Shown in pieces: positions 43,317 to 55,730 of a stretch of 64,000 nt of DNA; within the stretch, counting starts at the first letter, position 1; every line of letters begins with the position of its first letter. The notes beneath the pieces are model-generated. The model was not told the DNA's origin. It did not search any database and saw nothing but the letters and a program-made list of their open reading frames with translations. The stretch comes from Xylona heveae TC161. Taxonomy: Eukaryota > Ascomycota > Xylonomycetes > Xylonales > Xylonaceae. The position numbers were made by a program, and so were the translations under genes. The DNA lies in NCBI RefSeq assembly GCF_001619985.1, contig NW_017264196.1, positions 1,736,001 to 1,800,000 on the forward strand, in the 5' to 3' direction.

Positions 43317-46300
43317 ACTGTTAGCAGCCCTTGGAAAGGCTTCTCTGTGGCTATTGAAAATGTGGAATTATGGAAGTCCAAGAATGTCCAAAATAAGCTA
43401 TAAAAGTTGTAGTCGCAAGGCGCTGCTCATTCGCTCTTTCCCATATATGATACTCAAGGGGATATCAGCGTAAATATCTCCTTTTTCGGAATGTGAACTT
43501 TTTTTGGGCTCAATGGTGGGCTAATCGATTGAAAAATGTACCATATAGCCGTTATCCACTCAGTCGTATGATCGAGCGATAGACAGAGAAGCTGAGACCC
43601 CAAACGATTCTCGCAGCGTTGCAATAAAGGAATTGGACGTGAAATCCGAACGTGAATAATCAATGGCTTTGTTCGTTTGCGCCTGTTTTCCAACAAGGTC
43701 AAAGCCAAAAGTCCACAATCCAGAATCTTCTTTATCCTCTTTTCTCCCAGCCGGGATTTGCACTATTCCCCGGTTTGATAAGAGCGACTGTTTGCGCTAC
43801 AGATAAGGCTCCAGCTTGTCGTCACAATTTATTGCCAGTTCACAAATTTCCAACGGTTTCGCTGTCGCAAGTTTCCAAAATTATCACAGCGCAGATGAAA
43901 GTAATTGACTATTTTCCAGCCTCGTGGAAGACAGACAAAAATTGCTGGGAACCAATGCAACAAGGATATCGTATCATTCAATAAGGCGCTCGGGGCCTAG
44001 ATCGCCAACTAACTATAACTATAGTGTCGCGGTGGATCAACCGATAAGTGTCGATGGATGAATGGCGTATTGCCGTTGTATAGTGGCAATGTAGCGTGCT
44101 TGCAATTGCTCTAGAAGCGCGGGGCCGCCTGGGTGGTGGGGCTGCGGCGAAAAGCACCAGGATTATGTCGTCGCCTCGCGATCAATTCAACGAGAAGTGT
44201 ACTTGTAGATGCGATTCCTTCCCTTCTCGCAGCTCTAATTCATTCCATTGCTGTGAATTCCGGTATGCAAATAGTAGCGAGAGTTTTTCGTACGTACTTT
44301 CGCAAGTGGGTAATTGAGAAATCAATGGTCGCCGTATAGACAATGTCGATGATGGTAGGTCGCAGCGAAAAGAAGAAATGCGGAGAAGAAGCGGAGGTGG
44401 TTAGAGAAAGAGAAGGCGAGAGTGAAGGAGAGAGTAGCTAAAGAAGGGAAGAAAGCTAGCACACCCTCTTCCTTTTTGCCTTTTTACAGCTGTCGAGCTA
44501 TCTAGAGCTGAGTTGGCAAGCCCTGTTGGCTGGTTGGCTGGATGGGGACGCGGGTAATTTTGGCGCCGGCGCTCTCCCTACTGATGGTTGTAATGAGAGC
44601 GGCAGCTTCTCAGCACGGAGAGAGTATTGTGTGCAGCGCGCCGCATTATTTCCGTAATCTACTTGTTGGTCAAAAGATATAGAGATGAATATGCACAGTA
44701 GCGCCGACGACAGTAAGGAGTGATAAAGTTGCTGCGAAGGGTAGGTGAAGAGCATACGAATCTAACGTGCCTGGGCTCTCATGCACTTTAGTTACTCCCA
44801 GGCCAATGTTCCGATTTACGCAATACTGTAAGAATTCAGCGTAAAATGACAGACGTGCTCGGCACTAGCACTTCCCATGCGCCTGCCTGCATGAATGCAT
44901 CGATGCATATTCCAGCTACATACATGTAAGCTACGAGTCAGATAGCATCTTACAATACCTTATTAGACGGGCGGTGAGGTTGGAAATGAAAGTCACACAA
45001 ACAGCACGCGAGTTGCATCGCTAGCAGTCCGAGCGTCATGCTTTCTCCCCAGTTGTAATTGTAATATACCCCTAGCCCTGAACTGAAGAAAAAAGTACCT
45101 AGGTGAGGTAGCGTACAAAATTCTAGATCAAGGCACCAATAGGTTGGAGTACCAGCATCCAAACAATCTCATATAGATTCAATTTAGGCCTTCGTACACA
45201 AATACCTTGTTATGGACATATTGACTGCCTAGATGGGGAGCAAATAGGGAGCAGAGAAAGGGAGGAAGTGTGAAGGGATAAAGGGTAAGGGAATCTCAAT
45301 TATTTAATAGGACATTTGAGGGAGGCCTCTGCTCTCCCGTTCAATCCCACGTGGTTCATAGATGGGAACGTTCGTCTTCTGCTTCATCGTCAGCCTTAGG
45401 ATTGACCAGAGCTTTCCCCCCTTCCTCCTTCCCAAGTTCAAAGGAATGTAAACTAACCATATTGAACAGAATTCCCATTTGAAGGTACAAGGGAGACCCC
45501 TAATCGTCTACGTAATTGTTTACACTGTATTTCTCACGGCAAAAGGGGAAAAAAGGAATTAAAGGGGTCTGGGAAGACTATCTTGACGACGCGACGCGTT
45601 CAATTGCAACGAAGAAAAAGAGGAGAGCAAGGGTGATGATAAAGAAAATTAAACATTCCATTCAAGTGTGGTATTTTCCTCTCCTTCTTTGTCCCTCCGC
45701 TCAAAAATTGAATTAACACAACCATGATGGGAAATAACAGACATAATAGGACGACGCGTCACACACTACTAAGAAACAGCGATAGGAGTCGTGTATCATC
45801 TCATTCTATGATCTCTTTGTTGCGTTTTTCTTTCTTCCTTCTCCTGAGTATCTACAATTGATCGAGATCGCTTTCTTCAAATGTCCCAATTCACTTGCAG
45901 TTGTCGACCGCATAGGAAATCCCGACTATTCTTTTGATTTCTCTTTGTCAATTGGATGGCGAGTTGCCTTGGCCCCTTCTAGGCACTTCTCTGTCTCCCT
46001 CCCCCTCTCTTCCTCTGGGAAAGCAAAATTGTTCAGGCCTCGATCCCATACGCGCAGAGTCGACAAAGCGATATTCAAAGTTCAATTCTCACAACCCGAA
46101 CCAGGGAAATCAACAAACTCGCTCGGAGTTCGGTCGTGCCGGATCAATGTTGGCGAAAAGAGTTATCAGGTGGCCTATGCGACAAGGATTATTGAACAAG
46201 AAGATGATGGAGACAGAAGCAGACCAAAAAGAACAGTCAGAGGCAAATCAACTTTTACATGCGAGTCAAAATCCTCAAACATAAAAGAACAACGGGTTCA

Positions 46301-46890
46301 CTCCTGTATTATCGCTAGGATTACCAAAGGCAAATCGGCTGAAGCAAATTTTGCTAGATTCTTCACTTTCGAAAAGACTCAAATCGCAATGCCCAGAAAT
46401 GCAACGGAGACACAGCGGGAAATAATAACAATGCAGGCCAAGAAAACAGCCAATCCACGAACTCCAAATAGCATAACATGAATCCTCAAGCATACAGCCG
46501 CGACGACCCTAGTTCAATCGTGCGGCACAGATTTAAAGGGGACAAAGGTATCATACACGAAGATGAAAAGAAAAAGGTGCCGAGAGAAGGGTAAGCATGT
46601 GAAGAAAAAGCCGAGATTATGAGAAAATATACATTTGGAAATCGAAAAGAGGCTGGTTCAATACCATCACGACAGATGCTTGATAGACGGAAAAGAAATT
46701 TGTTACACACCAAGGCCGCCAATCCGCGATCGGGAAAAATCCTCGCGCGTGCGTACGTGGCAGCCAGAGCAAATGAGGTTTCGATTTTTCGATGCCTTTG
46801 AGAGCCGTCGGAAGGAGAAGTGAATTAAAATAGAGAAAAGGTCCTTTTTGGGTTCGAGAGCGAGAAAAGAAGAGTCCGATGAGAGATCAT
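43317..46890. other. Large intergenic region, 3.6 kb
   Basis: Promoter side of the 43.3 kb gene and 3' flank of the mannosyltransferase gene. A 207-codon plus-strand frame at 45858-46481 lacks an ATG until near its end and shows no recognisable domain. Purine-rich tracts lie near 44370-44450. I see no tRNA, element or convincing gene. Confidence 0.45.
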
Positions 46891-48436
46891 TCAGTCCTTC
46901 TTCTTCTCCTCGGTCTGCTTGGTCTTCTTGGTCGCTCGCAGCTTTTTGTAGGTTTCGCTAACGGAGTCCTTGAACTTTTCCCAGCCGCTGCGGTTTAGCT
47001 TGTTGCTCAGCTGCCGGTAGCTATACATTTCTCCCCAGCAGTCACGGCCCCACTCGCATCCAGCCATGTTGACCAGGAAGTCGCGGTCCTTTTCGGCATA
47101 ATGGATCCTCGAATCCTCGCCATTGTCTGAGCATGCACCCGGAGGGAAACTGTTCAGCTTTCGTTGGGGGATAAAGGCCGTGTGCGGCCGGATCCACGGA
47201 TGATTCGCATAGAGATACTCGAGAGCATCTTGCTCCTTGTGCTCCCACTCCATGTGCTTTTGTTCATAAAGAACAGGATCCCACCAGATATCCAATAAAC
47301 GGTCAGTCCAGGGACTCCGGCGCACAAAGAAGGATCCAAGGTTAAAGCCGCCACAGTCTTGCGGCACGATAATGTCGATTGACTCCGGCTTGCCGTCGCC
47401 CACTGCGGACAGCGATTCTGGATCGAGGTACGATTCAGTAGGAGGATGAGAAATGTTGAGTGGGTTATAGATGTTGATATCACGGTAGGTATTTGTTGCT
47501 AATTGATTGAAAATGTGAGATTGGAGTGAGTACGAAGGCTCCATGATCAGAGTGTGCAAGTCCAGCCACCAGAACCTAAATCACGAGCATTGTCAGTAAC
47601 GCTCTGCATTGCCGATAGGCCATTGAGGGAAGCTTTACCATTCGGCTTTGGGGTATTTCCGCATCGCATTACGCAGCGTATCGACCTTTTCCCAACTCTC
47701 GCGCCACTCATGCGCATAGCGCTTCTTTGTACTCATGTCGACAATCTCCAACTCGTAGCCCCATCTCCTGGCATACTCCCGTTTATTCCTGACACTGTCT
47801 CTTTCAATGGCCCACTCTCGAGCGCCCTTCCATTCCATGACACCGCCACCTTGATTTGCTCCTAGAATGACGACAAATTTGCTTCCTCCGCCAAAGAAGG
47901 CCGATCGTCGATACCAATGATGAAGCGCTAGCATATCATTGTTAGTAGGTTTCAAAAAAAAAAAAAAAAAAAAAGGTGTATCTCAACGAGAACTCACGCG
48001 TCAGGTAAAAGAGCAATAGGCCAAGAACAATGGTCAGCAGTAGCATTGCTCGTATTTTTGAACGTCGTAGAAGACGGCCGATAAAGGTGCGTAGATTGCC
48101 TAGAGTACTGCCGCGATTGGGATACCACCGTCCGCGACCCAGCTTCTCCTTTTCTGCATAACTCCGACTGGCACCTGCGTTCCACTTGGGAAGACTCTGG
48201 GATAAGCTGCGAAAATGTCGGCCAAAGAAGCCACTATTCTTGGTTGAAAAGGACGGGTAGCCATTGACTTGGGCGCTTCTAGCTTTGGCGGAAGCCCATG
48301 TTACGGTGTTACTACCGCCGTTCATGCTGCTGTAGGCGTTGGTTGGCGTCGAAGTGCCGTGGGGAGAAGGAGAGGTGAGTCCTGGACTGGACCAACCTCC
48401 TCCGATGTGTGGTGAGGGTGACCGAGAAAGGGACAT
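46891..48436 (-). CDS. mnn10: Golgi alpha-1,6-mannosyltransferase subunit, Mnn10-like (GT34)
   Basis: Exons 47998-48436, 47639-47927 and 46891-47575 join in phase (470 residues). It is a type II membrane protein: a Ser/Pro/Gly-rich cytosolic tail to about residue 125, then one membrane helix (RAMLLLTIVLGLLLFYL, about 129-145), then the lumenal GT34 domain. Domain blocks are AFFGGGSKFVVILGANQGGG, NKREYARRWGYELEIVD and KRYAHEWRESWEKVDTLRNA, then FWWLDLHTLIMEPS, where the metal-binding DxD motif would fall (here D-L-H), and DCGGFNLGSFFVRRSPWTD with HKEQDALEYL. In yeast Mnn10 works with Mnn11 in the M-Pol II complex, lengthening the N-glycan mannan backbone. The C-terminus is Lys-rich. Mnn11 or another GT34 member is possible. 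Confidence 0.88.
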
Positions 48437-51400
48437 GTCACCTGGAGTCCCAGGAATTGGTGTAAGTGGTGGGCCTGAGCCACGCGGCGCAGAATCTACA
48501 ATGGCTCGTCCGTTCTCATGCGGTGATGCTGAAGGTTTGCCCAGGTTCAGCGTAGGGTGGTCCCTGTCGGCGGCCGACGAACGACGTCGACGATGCGATC
48601 CAGCTGCCTGGGTGAATGGTGATGATGAAGCCAGGATGCCGTCTGTCTCTCTCCCCCTTCGAGTCGTCGATCACGACTCGATTCTCTTTCTTCTCGTGCC
48701 TTATTTTCCTTCTGGTGACTTTTGGTCTGTCTGACTGCACCCAGGAGAAATAAAGCCAGATAGTGCAGAACGCCGAAGGTATACCGTACTATGATATACA
48801 CTGAAACAGTACTTTTGACCGCTAGGATGATGATGCGATTAAAGTCTTGCGGCTCCGTCTCTCGTCAGACTGCAGCTGGTGCAATTGAAGCAACACGGAT
48901 TGGGAGGGAAAAGTATCGGTCCACCAATTATTCTGTGGTGGAGGGCAGACACAAATGGACACGGGGCAGATTGAGCAATCGAAAATTGATTTGCTTGAAG
49001 AAAGTAGGGTAGAGTACGAGTACGGGGACGATTGGATTTCAGTGGGACTTTGGTGGTACTAGAGGTAGATCGCGACACCCCCGTGACAGTCGTAGTTCAG
49101 ATGACCCGATCCGGTTAAACAAACGAGCGACGATGAAACAGCAGCGAGATAAGACCCGGCAGTAAGGGGTTCGATTAATTATTATTCTGATGGTACACTT
49201 GGGAAGACGACAAGAATCGTAAAGAGAGGCAGACGGATGAAGAGAGGATGGTAAAAAAGAAACAGATGGGTGGTGAGAGGCCGAGAGTGTGAGAATACAC
49301 GAGCGGACAGCATTATCATTTTAGACCAATATTCAACGCCGCCGCATGGCGTTTCTTACGATAGCATTATACGGCAGCTTCTTGGAATAACCTCTGAGTA
49401 GCAGTCCAGATTGGGTCATGACGATGGGAATAGGGTAGTGCCATCTCGCCGCCAGCCCAGATGGTGAAATCCCCCTTTCCAATAATACCCGCATTAAACA
49501 TGGTCCGTGATTGGTTCTAGGGTGGACGCGATCAATTAGGTACTTTGCTTCCCAAATATGAAGATTCAATAGCACCTTGTGGGAGCTACGGTTCCTTTGC
49601 CTGCTTGCCTCTCCCCTTTCCGGCCGGCGTGTGGATCGCGAACAGGTCTCGCCGGAAACAGACAGCAAAAGAAAAGGACAGGATCCAAAGCGAGTCAGGC
49701 TCACAGAGTCTCATCAGGCAGGTTCAATACCGGCTGGAGGGGTCTCAATCATGACGGCTTGTCAATTCGTTTGGGTTATCTAGGGTTGGTCCGGCCCGTA
49801 TCACTAAACCATATCTGCCCAGGGCGACACGAACAAATACGAGACCGATGCCGCTCAGGTCATAAAAGGACCAGGGTTACACGATATCCTCCCGTACAAG
49901 GAACAACGCCACCAAGAGGAGCTGACGGGAATCTCTCTCCCTTGACTTTTTAAACTTTGGGTCTTACTGTCAGTTTCTTTGGTTAGTTGACAAGACGTGA
50001 CATGCTTCGTCTCATCCTCATCATGATGGGTGTGGGCTTGATATAAAATGGCCGGATGCAGTCGATTGGTATGATTTGGCGAGAGACACTTGACTGCAGG
50101 TTCCTCTACTTTTGTTAGCGAAACTTAATCGGTCCATCAAAAGTAGTGCTACACAGAATCAAGTCTCCGGGGGCCAGCATGTCCTTAACTGTACAAACCT
50201 TAAAGCTCAGGATATCACAATCTCCCCAACGTCCCGCAAAGGAAGCATTCTCTTATATCTTTGCAACATCATATCACTTTCATGTATAGAGTATATAAGG
50301 TAATCATCAAGCCCTACAAGATCATTGACAGCCAGCGCTATCCCATGTCGCCGTAGAGTAAGCAATCATGGATCGTAGCCCCGGATTTTGTAACCGGATT
50401 GTCGCTCCGAACACGCGTTCAAGCTTCTCACAGACGATCATCACCTTTACAAGTAAAACACTCTGAAAAGAAATCCATCTCCACAATTTCTTGATGATTG
50501 CGTGTTATGATACTGAGCCGCCACGGAGCATCTCCGCCGATGAATTTTTCGCGTTACAGCTTTCTCCGTGCTAACAAACAGATCCCAGAATTAAGTTACA
50601 GAGAAATTTAGCTATTCACTACTGAGCTCCAAGCGACTCCACCATCGGACAACGTGATCATCCCCCTTGCTACTGCTTTCAATCTTGATGAATTCTGTAT
50701 CCAGTTCCTCTCATTCGTCTTATCCCTCAAGCAGTATTTACACCATGAGCACATAACAGGTTGATCTTACTGATGCGGACAAGTGTATGGACCAATCAGA
50801 CGCTCACCGCCCAGCTCAGCGCTTAGCAGCATACTTGCAGCGAATCACTTACATGATGATGGGGAAATGTTCGTGGTCATACAACCCTCGAGCCGCCTAT
50901 ACAAATAGGTCAATGGCCAATGAGAGCTCGAAGAGTACTTGCAAGACAACTCAGGGCGTCTCACCAATGTCAAGAGAATTCCTTCTTTCCTTTCATCCTC
51001 TTCTTTTTTCCCTTCTCGTTTGTTTCTTTGTGATCGTCAGCTGAGGTTGGAGTTCCCGCTCATTGTGCTATTGTGCCATTGTCCTTCGTTTGAGCTATTC
51101 ACGTCCGGCTGCACTAGTTGCCTATCATTCTTTATTCCATTGTTTAAACATCATTCATTGTGGCCAGGAACATTGTCATTGTCATTTTCCTATCATCATA
51201 TTTACTGGTGACGACGTATCATCATTTTCCAAACCAATCGTGACTGTTTTTCTCGCTCAAAATTTCTTGCTCTCCTCATCAAATCCGTGGAGATCTTACG
51301 TTTCAGCTTAGTTGACTCCAATTCATAATTGCGGAGCGCCAGAATCATCGTACGACTCAGCCTATCGCGTATCTATATTAGCATTTTGCACCTAGATTCT

Positions 51401-51439
51401 CGAATTCAACGTCTTCTTCCTAGGAACCGCTGGGCCGGT
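48437..51439. other. Large intergenic region, 3.0 kb, divergent promoters
   Basis: Upstream of both the mannosyltransferase (minus) and the membrane-protein gene (plus). A pyrimidine-rich tract at about 50980-51020 probably belongs to the plus-strand promoter or leader. Frames at 49333-49953 overlap each other on both strands with no recognisable content. Confidence 0.45.
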
Positions 51440-54400
51440 ATGTCCTACATCACTCGCTTCTTTGCCAGACCAACTCAGTTGCCATCGACGTCGCTGGACG
51501 ACATGAAGGATGAACCGAGGGACATGAGTATCTGGTCACGCGAAAGGCCATACTCATCGTCGCAACACGTGCTTGGAAAAGGTTATGCTCAACCTTCTCC
51601 GCCTCCCTTGCCCGCACTCGTAACAGACTCTCGTGAGCAGGACAAGCATGTTGGCCTATTCGACAGTCCTGAGCACCCTCTCTCAGCGAGCACACAATGG
51701 GAGGACACGGAGGAGTCGGCGGGGACCACGCCACGACAGTCATATTGGACATGCGGCAGCCCGCCGGTTCGTGATGAACAACCCCGACCAGTTCTTCGAA
51801 TAGACACTCAATCAACCCCAAGAACCGGTTTAACAACTCTCGACCAAAACCCCTTTTCTCCGAAATCTGCTTCTTGTGATCGTGGAGTCGGTTTGTCTAC
51901 TATGAATGGCAACAGCGGACATGCGTCCGCTGCAAGCAGAACGTCCGAGGAGGAACCGCGCAGTCGCTTTAGCGCTTGGACATCAACGACCTCTGGAACG
52001 CCGAAAACAATCAGAGGGAAAAGGTTGACAAGGCAAAGTGCATCAACTGTGCCTGCCAGTGGAATCTCTCCATCAAGCGCCGTAGTGGATCTTGTCTACC
52101 AATTTTCATCCCCAGTGCGCCGCGAGCTGGATACCGCTGGACCAGAGCAGAACAGACTGGCCCTTCCAGGCTGGCGTCCTCGATCCAGTGTCTATTCGCA
52201 GGCGACAATATTTCTCGGTGACGGGACGTCTTTCCAGATGCCTCCAAGCCCTGTGCCGCCAATACCCAAGATTGCCCCTCACTGGATCGCCGATCCCAGA
52301 TATGTCACAAGCCCCCAAGACGGCCCAACCGCCGGAAAGACTGGAAATCAAACATGGATTTCTTCGCCTCAAACTCATCAAACGTTTACGTCAGAGCACG
52401 AATATAGCATTCACCAGAGCTCGGAGAACGACGCTGAAGGAGCTCGTTCAAAACCTTGCAATTTAAAGATTGACACTTCCAAAACTCGACCTCCATCTGA
52501 CGGCTATTGGGTTCAAGGAATACTGACGGCTCATCTCCTGACCCCCAGTCCTGGGCAACAGGTCCGGAGTATCAACGGCCAGCATTCTTTAATGACGCCC
52601 AAGGTTGCGGATCAAAAATTTTCATTCACACAAAGTTTTTGGTCTCCTCTCTCAACAAAAGACGAAACTTTAGGAAATGACTCAAGGTCTCAGGGCGAGG
52701 AAATCATCATGTTTGGGCTTGAAGAAGATACCAATCAGAGACATTCCCTGCGAAGTGCACCAGCACTTTCTCGAAGCTTGATCGCGCATCATACTCCATC
52801 TATCATCGACCAAGCTGACGCCGTCCCTATACATCGCCAACTTGCCTCTTCTGCACGATCAGATCCCGACACGCCGCGTCAATCAAGCCCTTCTTCGCCC
52901 ATTACTCCAAGGACTGTATGGTCTGGATTCGTAAATGACCGAAAAGACTCACGGCCTACTTTCGCGAGTCGTTCGTTTCTAAAAGAAAAGGTAGACTCGG
53001 ATACTACGAATGCTTTTCATCTTGCTTCCAAGGATCTACCAGCCAACAGCTCAAAGAAGCAGAGCGAAACGCTTCCCAGAAGAGGCACGGCATCTCCTTC
53101 TAGAAACTCTGTATATCAAGAATACTTATCTCCCCAACCGCCACCCTATACGTCCAAGGCGCCATCCTCTCGTGGCTCAAGCAAAATCATGCCTCATGAG
53201 GAACAAAATAATTGCCATCAAACTCCGCGGACCATCCCTTGGCCGAGTTTTGGTGGCTCGCATGACTCTCCATCCGAAGAGTCCATCCCGCGAACCCCTG
53301 ATGAGGAAGACGTCAAGTTCTATGCGTCTATAACCGGATGGAACAAACCTCCAGGTACAGTTGCGGCAAAGGCTGCATGCGTTGCTACTGAGCGCAGTGT
53401 GGATAGGAAATCTTTTCCAAAGCCCCCAACCAGCGACCGTCGTCGACTCATCAAACGACGAAACCTGATACGGTGGTTCATTTTCTCAGCTTTTCTCATT
53501 TGCATAATGATAATTCTCGCGGTTGTACTTGCCACTACTCTTCACACTAAACACCCATCATCACCACCAATATCCTTCTGGGTCAATGGCACTGGGTTTC
53601 CTCCCATGCCTACGGGAACCCTGACAGTAGCCCAGCCAAGCGCTGCCGTAGAAAATGCAGGCTGTGTAAATCCTTCGACCATCTGGAGCTGCGCTCTACC
53701 CAAAGAGCAGCAAGCAGCGATTTCCCCTAATGCGCCTGACCAACCAAACTTTCGATTCGACATCCGGTATCTCAACAGCAGCAGTAACAACAACGCTTCT
53801 GACGTTTCCTGGATACCAACGCCCGCTGCGCCGAGTCTTGAGGACCAGATATTTCTCGGTAATACTACCGACGGCATCACTACATCATTGTACGAAGGAG
53901 AGGAAACACCATTCTATATTACCTTCATGTCCACTTTGCAAACATCCTCATCCTCATCAGCTTCACTTATCAAGCGAAGCCAAAGTACCAATCCCAGCAG
54001 TGCCAGCAGCGCGACCGCAACTAGCAGCAGGAGTATATCATCTGCGATTCCGGCGCCGGACGTTGACGCAGACGGTGATCCCGCACCTGCGAACCTTCTT
54101 CCCTACCCTGTATCGCAGCCGCTTCGCCTCTATAACCGTGGCTTGCCTACCGAGCATTACGGCTTCTACAACTACTTTGACCGATCTATTTTCCTTTCTT
54201 CCATCGACGGCGTAAGCTCAGCAGATCTGGATGGAGGCTCTCCCCAAGACCAAGCAACTTTGAGATGTACGTGGGCACAGACCCGATTTCTGGTGCAGAT
54301 TTGGACTAGAAGAGGTAACGCCACGGCGTTACTTCCCACCCCTGTATCCGCAATATCATCCTCGTCGTCTGTATCGCCTTCTGTAAAGCAATCTTCTTCC

Positions 54401-54766
54401 GCAGCTGCCTCTGCAACGGCGTCGGCTCTCAACTCAACTACATTCTCTCGACCCGGTACATTTCCTTATCCTGTGACCATCACGCTTGACCGCCATGGCG
54501 GTAACGACGCCGAGAAAATGATCTACTGCTATGGCATTAATTCGACAACCCGTGCCATTGTTCCGTCGGACAATTTCTACCAGGTTGAAGATCGGGGGTT
54601 TGGCGGGACTTTGGTCAATCCTGCCTCACTGGAGTCGAGTAATGAAACTGCCAATAGTGTCGCAAGCCGGAGCATGATAGCAGTCCGTGATACCCAGTAT
54701 GGAGGCATCGACGGCGGTACAGGTGGATGTTCATGTCAATGGCAGAACTTTCTTGCACAGTCTTGA
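51440..54766 (+). CDS. Large single-pass membrane protein with conserved fungal ectodomain
   Basis: A single exon of 1108 residues. The first ATG of the frame is 51440 (MSYITRFFARPTQ). Residues 1-675 are a disordered Ser/Pro/Thr-rich, probably cytosolic part with many SP and TP sites. One membrane helix follows at about 678-700 (WFIFSAFLICIMIILAVVLA), preceded by RRRLIKRR, giving a cytosolic N-terminus. The remaining 400 residues are extracellular with many N-glycosylation sequons and paired cysteines (VNPSTIWSCALP, ATLRCTWAQTRF, KMIYCYGI, GGCSCQW). As I recall, similar fungal proteins are often labelled glycoprotease-family, but I see no zinc-binding HxxxH of that family. A sensor or cell-surface adhesion role is a guess. 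Confidence 0.8.
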   Translation: MSYITRFFARPTQLPSTSLDDMKDEPRDMSIWSRERPYSSSQHVLGKGYAQPSPPPLPALVTDSREQDKHVGLFDSPEHPLSASTQWEDTEESAGTTPRQSYWTCGSPPVRDEQPRPVLRIDTQSTPRTGLTTLDQNPFSPKSASCDRGVGLSTMNGNSGHASAASRTSEEEPRSRFSAWTSTTSGTPKTIRGKRLTRQSASTVPASGISPSSAVVDLVYQFSSPVRRELDTAGPEQNRLALPGWRPRSSVYSQATIFLGDGTSFQMPPSPVPPIPKIAPHWIADPRYVTSPQDGPTAGKTGNQTWISSPQTHQTFTSEHEYSIHQSSENDAEGARSKPCNLKIDTSKTRPPSDGYWVQGILTAHLLTPSPGQQVRSINGQHSLMTPKVADQKFSFTQSFWSPLSTKDETLGNDSRSQGEEIIMFGLEEDTNQRHSLRSAPALSRSLIAHHTPSIIDQADAVPIHRQLASSARSDPDTPRQSSPSSPITPRTVWSGFVNDRKDSRPTFASRSFLKEKVDSDTTNAFHLASKDLPANSSKKQSETLPRRGTASPSRNSVYQEYLSPQPPPYTSKAPSSRGSSKIMPHEEQNNCHQTPRTIPWPSFGGSHDSPSEESIPRTPDEEDVKFYASITGWNKPPGTVAAKAACVATERSVDRKSFPKPPTSDRRRLIKRRNLIRWFIFSAFLICIMIILAVVLATTLHTKHPSSPPISFWVNGTGFPPMPTGTLTVAQPSAAVENAGCVNPSTIWSCALPKEQQAAISPNAPDQPNFRFDIRYLNSSSNNNASDVSWIPTPAAPSLEDQIFLGNTTDGITTSLYEGEETPFYITFMSTLQTSSSSSASLIKRSQSTNPSSASSATATSSRSISSAIPAPDVDADGDPAPANLLPYPVSQPLRLYNRGLPTEHYGFYNYFDRSIFLSSIDGVSSADLDGGSPQDQATLRCTWAQTRFLVQIWTRRGNATALLPTPVSAISSSSSVSPSVKQSSSAAASATASALNSTTFSRPGTFPYPVTITLDRHGGNDAEKMIYCYGINSTTRAIVPSDNFYQVEDRGFGGTLVNPASLESSNETANSVASRSMIAVRDTQYGGIDGGTGGCSCQWQNFLAQS

Positions 54767-55730
54767 AGGAGCCTTTTTTCGGGTCTCAAGTCTGGTCAAC
54801 GCTGGCCCAATCTTCACTTTTCTCTTCCCTTTTATTCACCTTTCGATTTCATCGGCATCTTGCCTTTGTCACTTCCTTGCTTTCACGTCTTTTCCTATTC
54901 CTTTACACAAAATGGTGCAAATTCTGGAATGCCGAGTCACGATCTGTCTATTAGCGGGGCGGAGTTATGGAGTCATCCGGCTGGGAGCATATTGAGCGGC
55001 TTGTTTTATCATTTTTATCTTCAAAGATTATCAATATGGGCCAATCACTTGGGCGTTGGGTAGCACTATCAATCATATCCGTCTATACTCTATACAATAC
55101 AATAGTAATTGTCATGCAGGTTATATGATATAACTTGTCAACCTCCTGCCTACTTGGTTGCGCAGTAATTGTTGAATCTTTTTTTTTCTCAGGCAGAGCT
55201 GCTACCAACATATGCTAATGACGCCTTATCCCCTATCTCAAAGCCTGCTTCTTGACTTCCAAAATTGCCAATGAAATGCATTGTAGATCTTAGATTTTCT
55301 GTCCGGGCAAATCACCAGCTGTCCAAACCTCAACTTAGGCTAGTTTTCGATTAACGGGCGACTGCTGTTATGTCACTACATGGGCAAGTATCGCTAGTGT
55401 ACTCAGTAGATTCCGTCGTCTACAAGGATTCTCAATCAAGCTTAATCCCCTCTACATACCATACGCTAGCTGCCGTTCAATTGCTTAAGCTAGAGAATAA
55501 CGAGACGCCCTGTCGCTCGCTTCCTCTTAACCTTAATTACGTCGTCTAAACTCGTCATAAGAACTCTCTACTATCAACCAGAACTCTTGTCATTATTCTC
55601 TGCATCCAAGTACTGCATTCCTAACTTTCTCAGAAACCGGGAAGAATTTCAAAGTCTAGCTACAACCTTTGAGACGGCTGTTTGGAAGCCATTTCTGTCC
55701 TTCTCGGCCCTTGACTCTTCTTCAATTACG
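54767..55730. other. Intergenic
   Basis: 3' flank of the membrane-protein gene and 5' flank of the HNH gene. The HNH frame stays open upstream of its ATG to 55587 but has no earlier ATG. Confidence 0.5.

Noticed and set aside
45858-46481. A 207-codon plus-strand open frame in intergenic DNA
   Set aside because: It begins at TTG with no ATG until about residue 177, has no recognisable domain, and two other frames are open over the same stretch. It could still be an exon of an unseen gene.
49690-49760. GGTTCAATACC, possible tRNA B box
   Set aside because: No cloverleaf in the flanking sequence.
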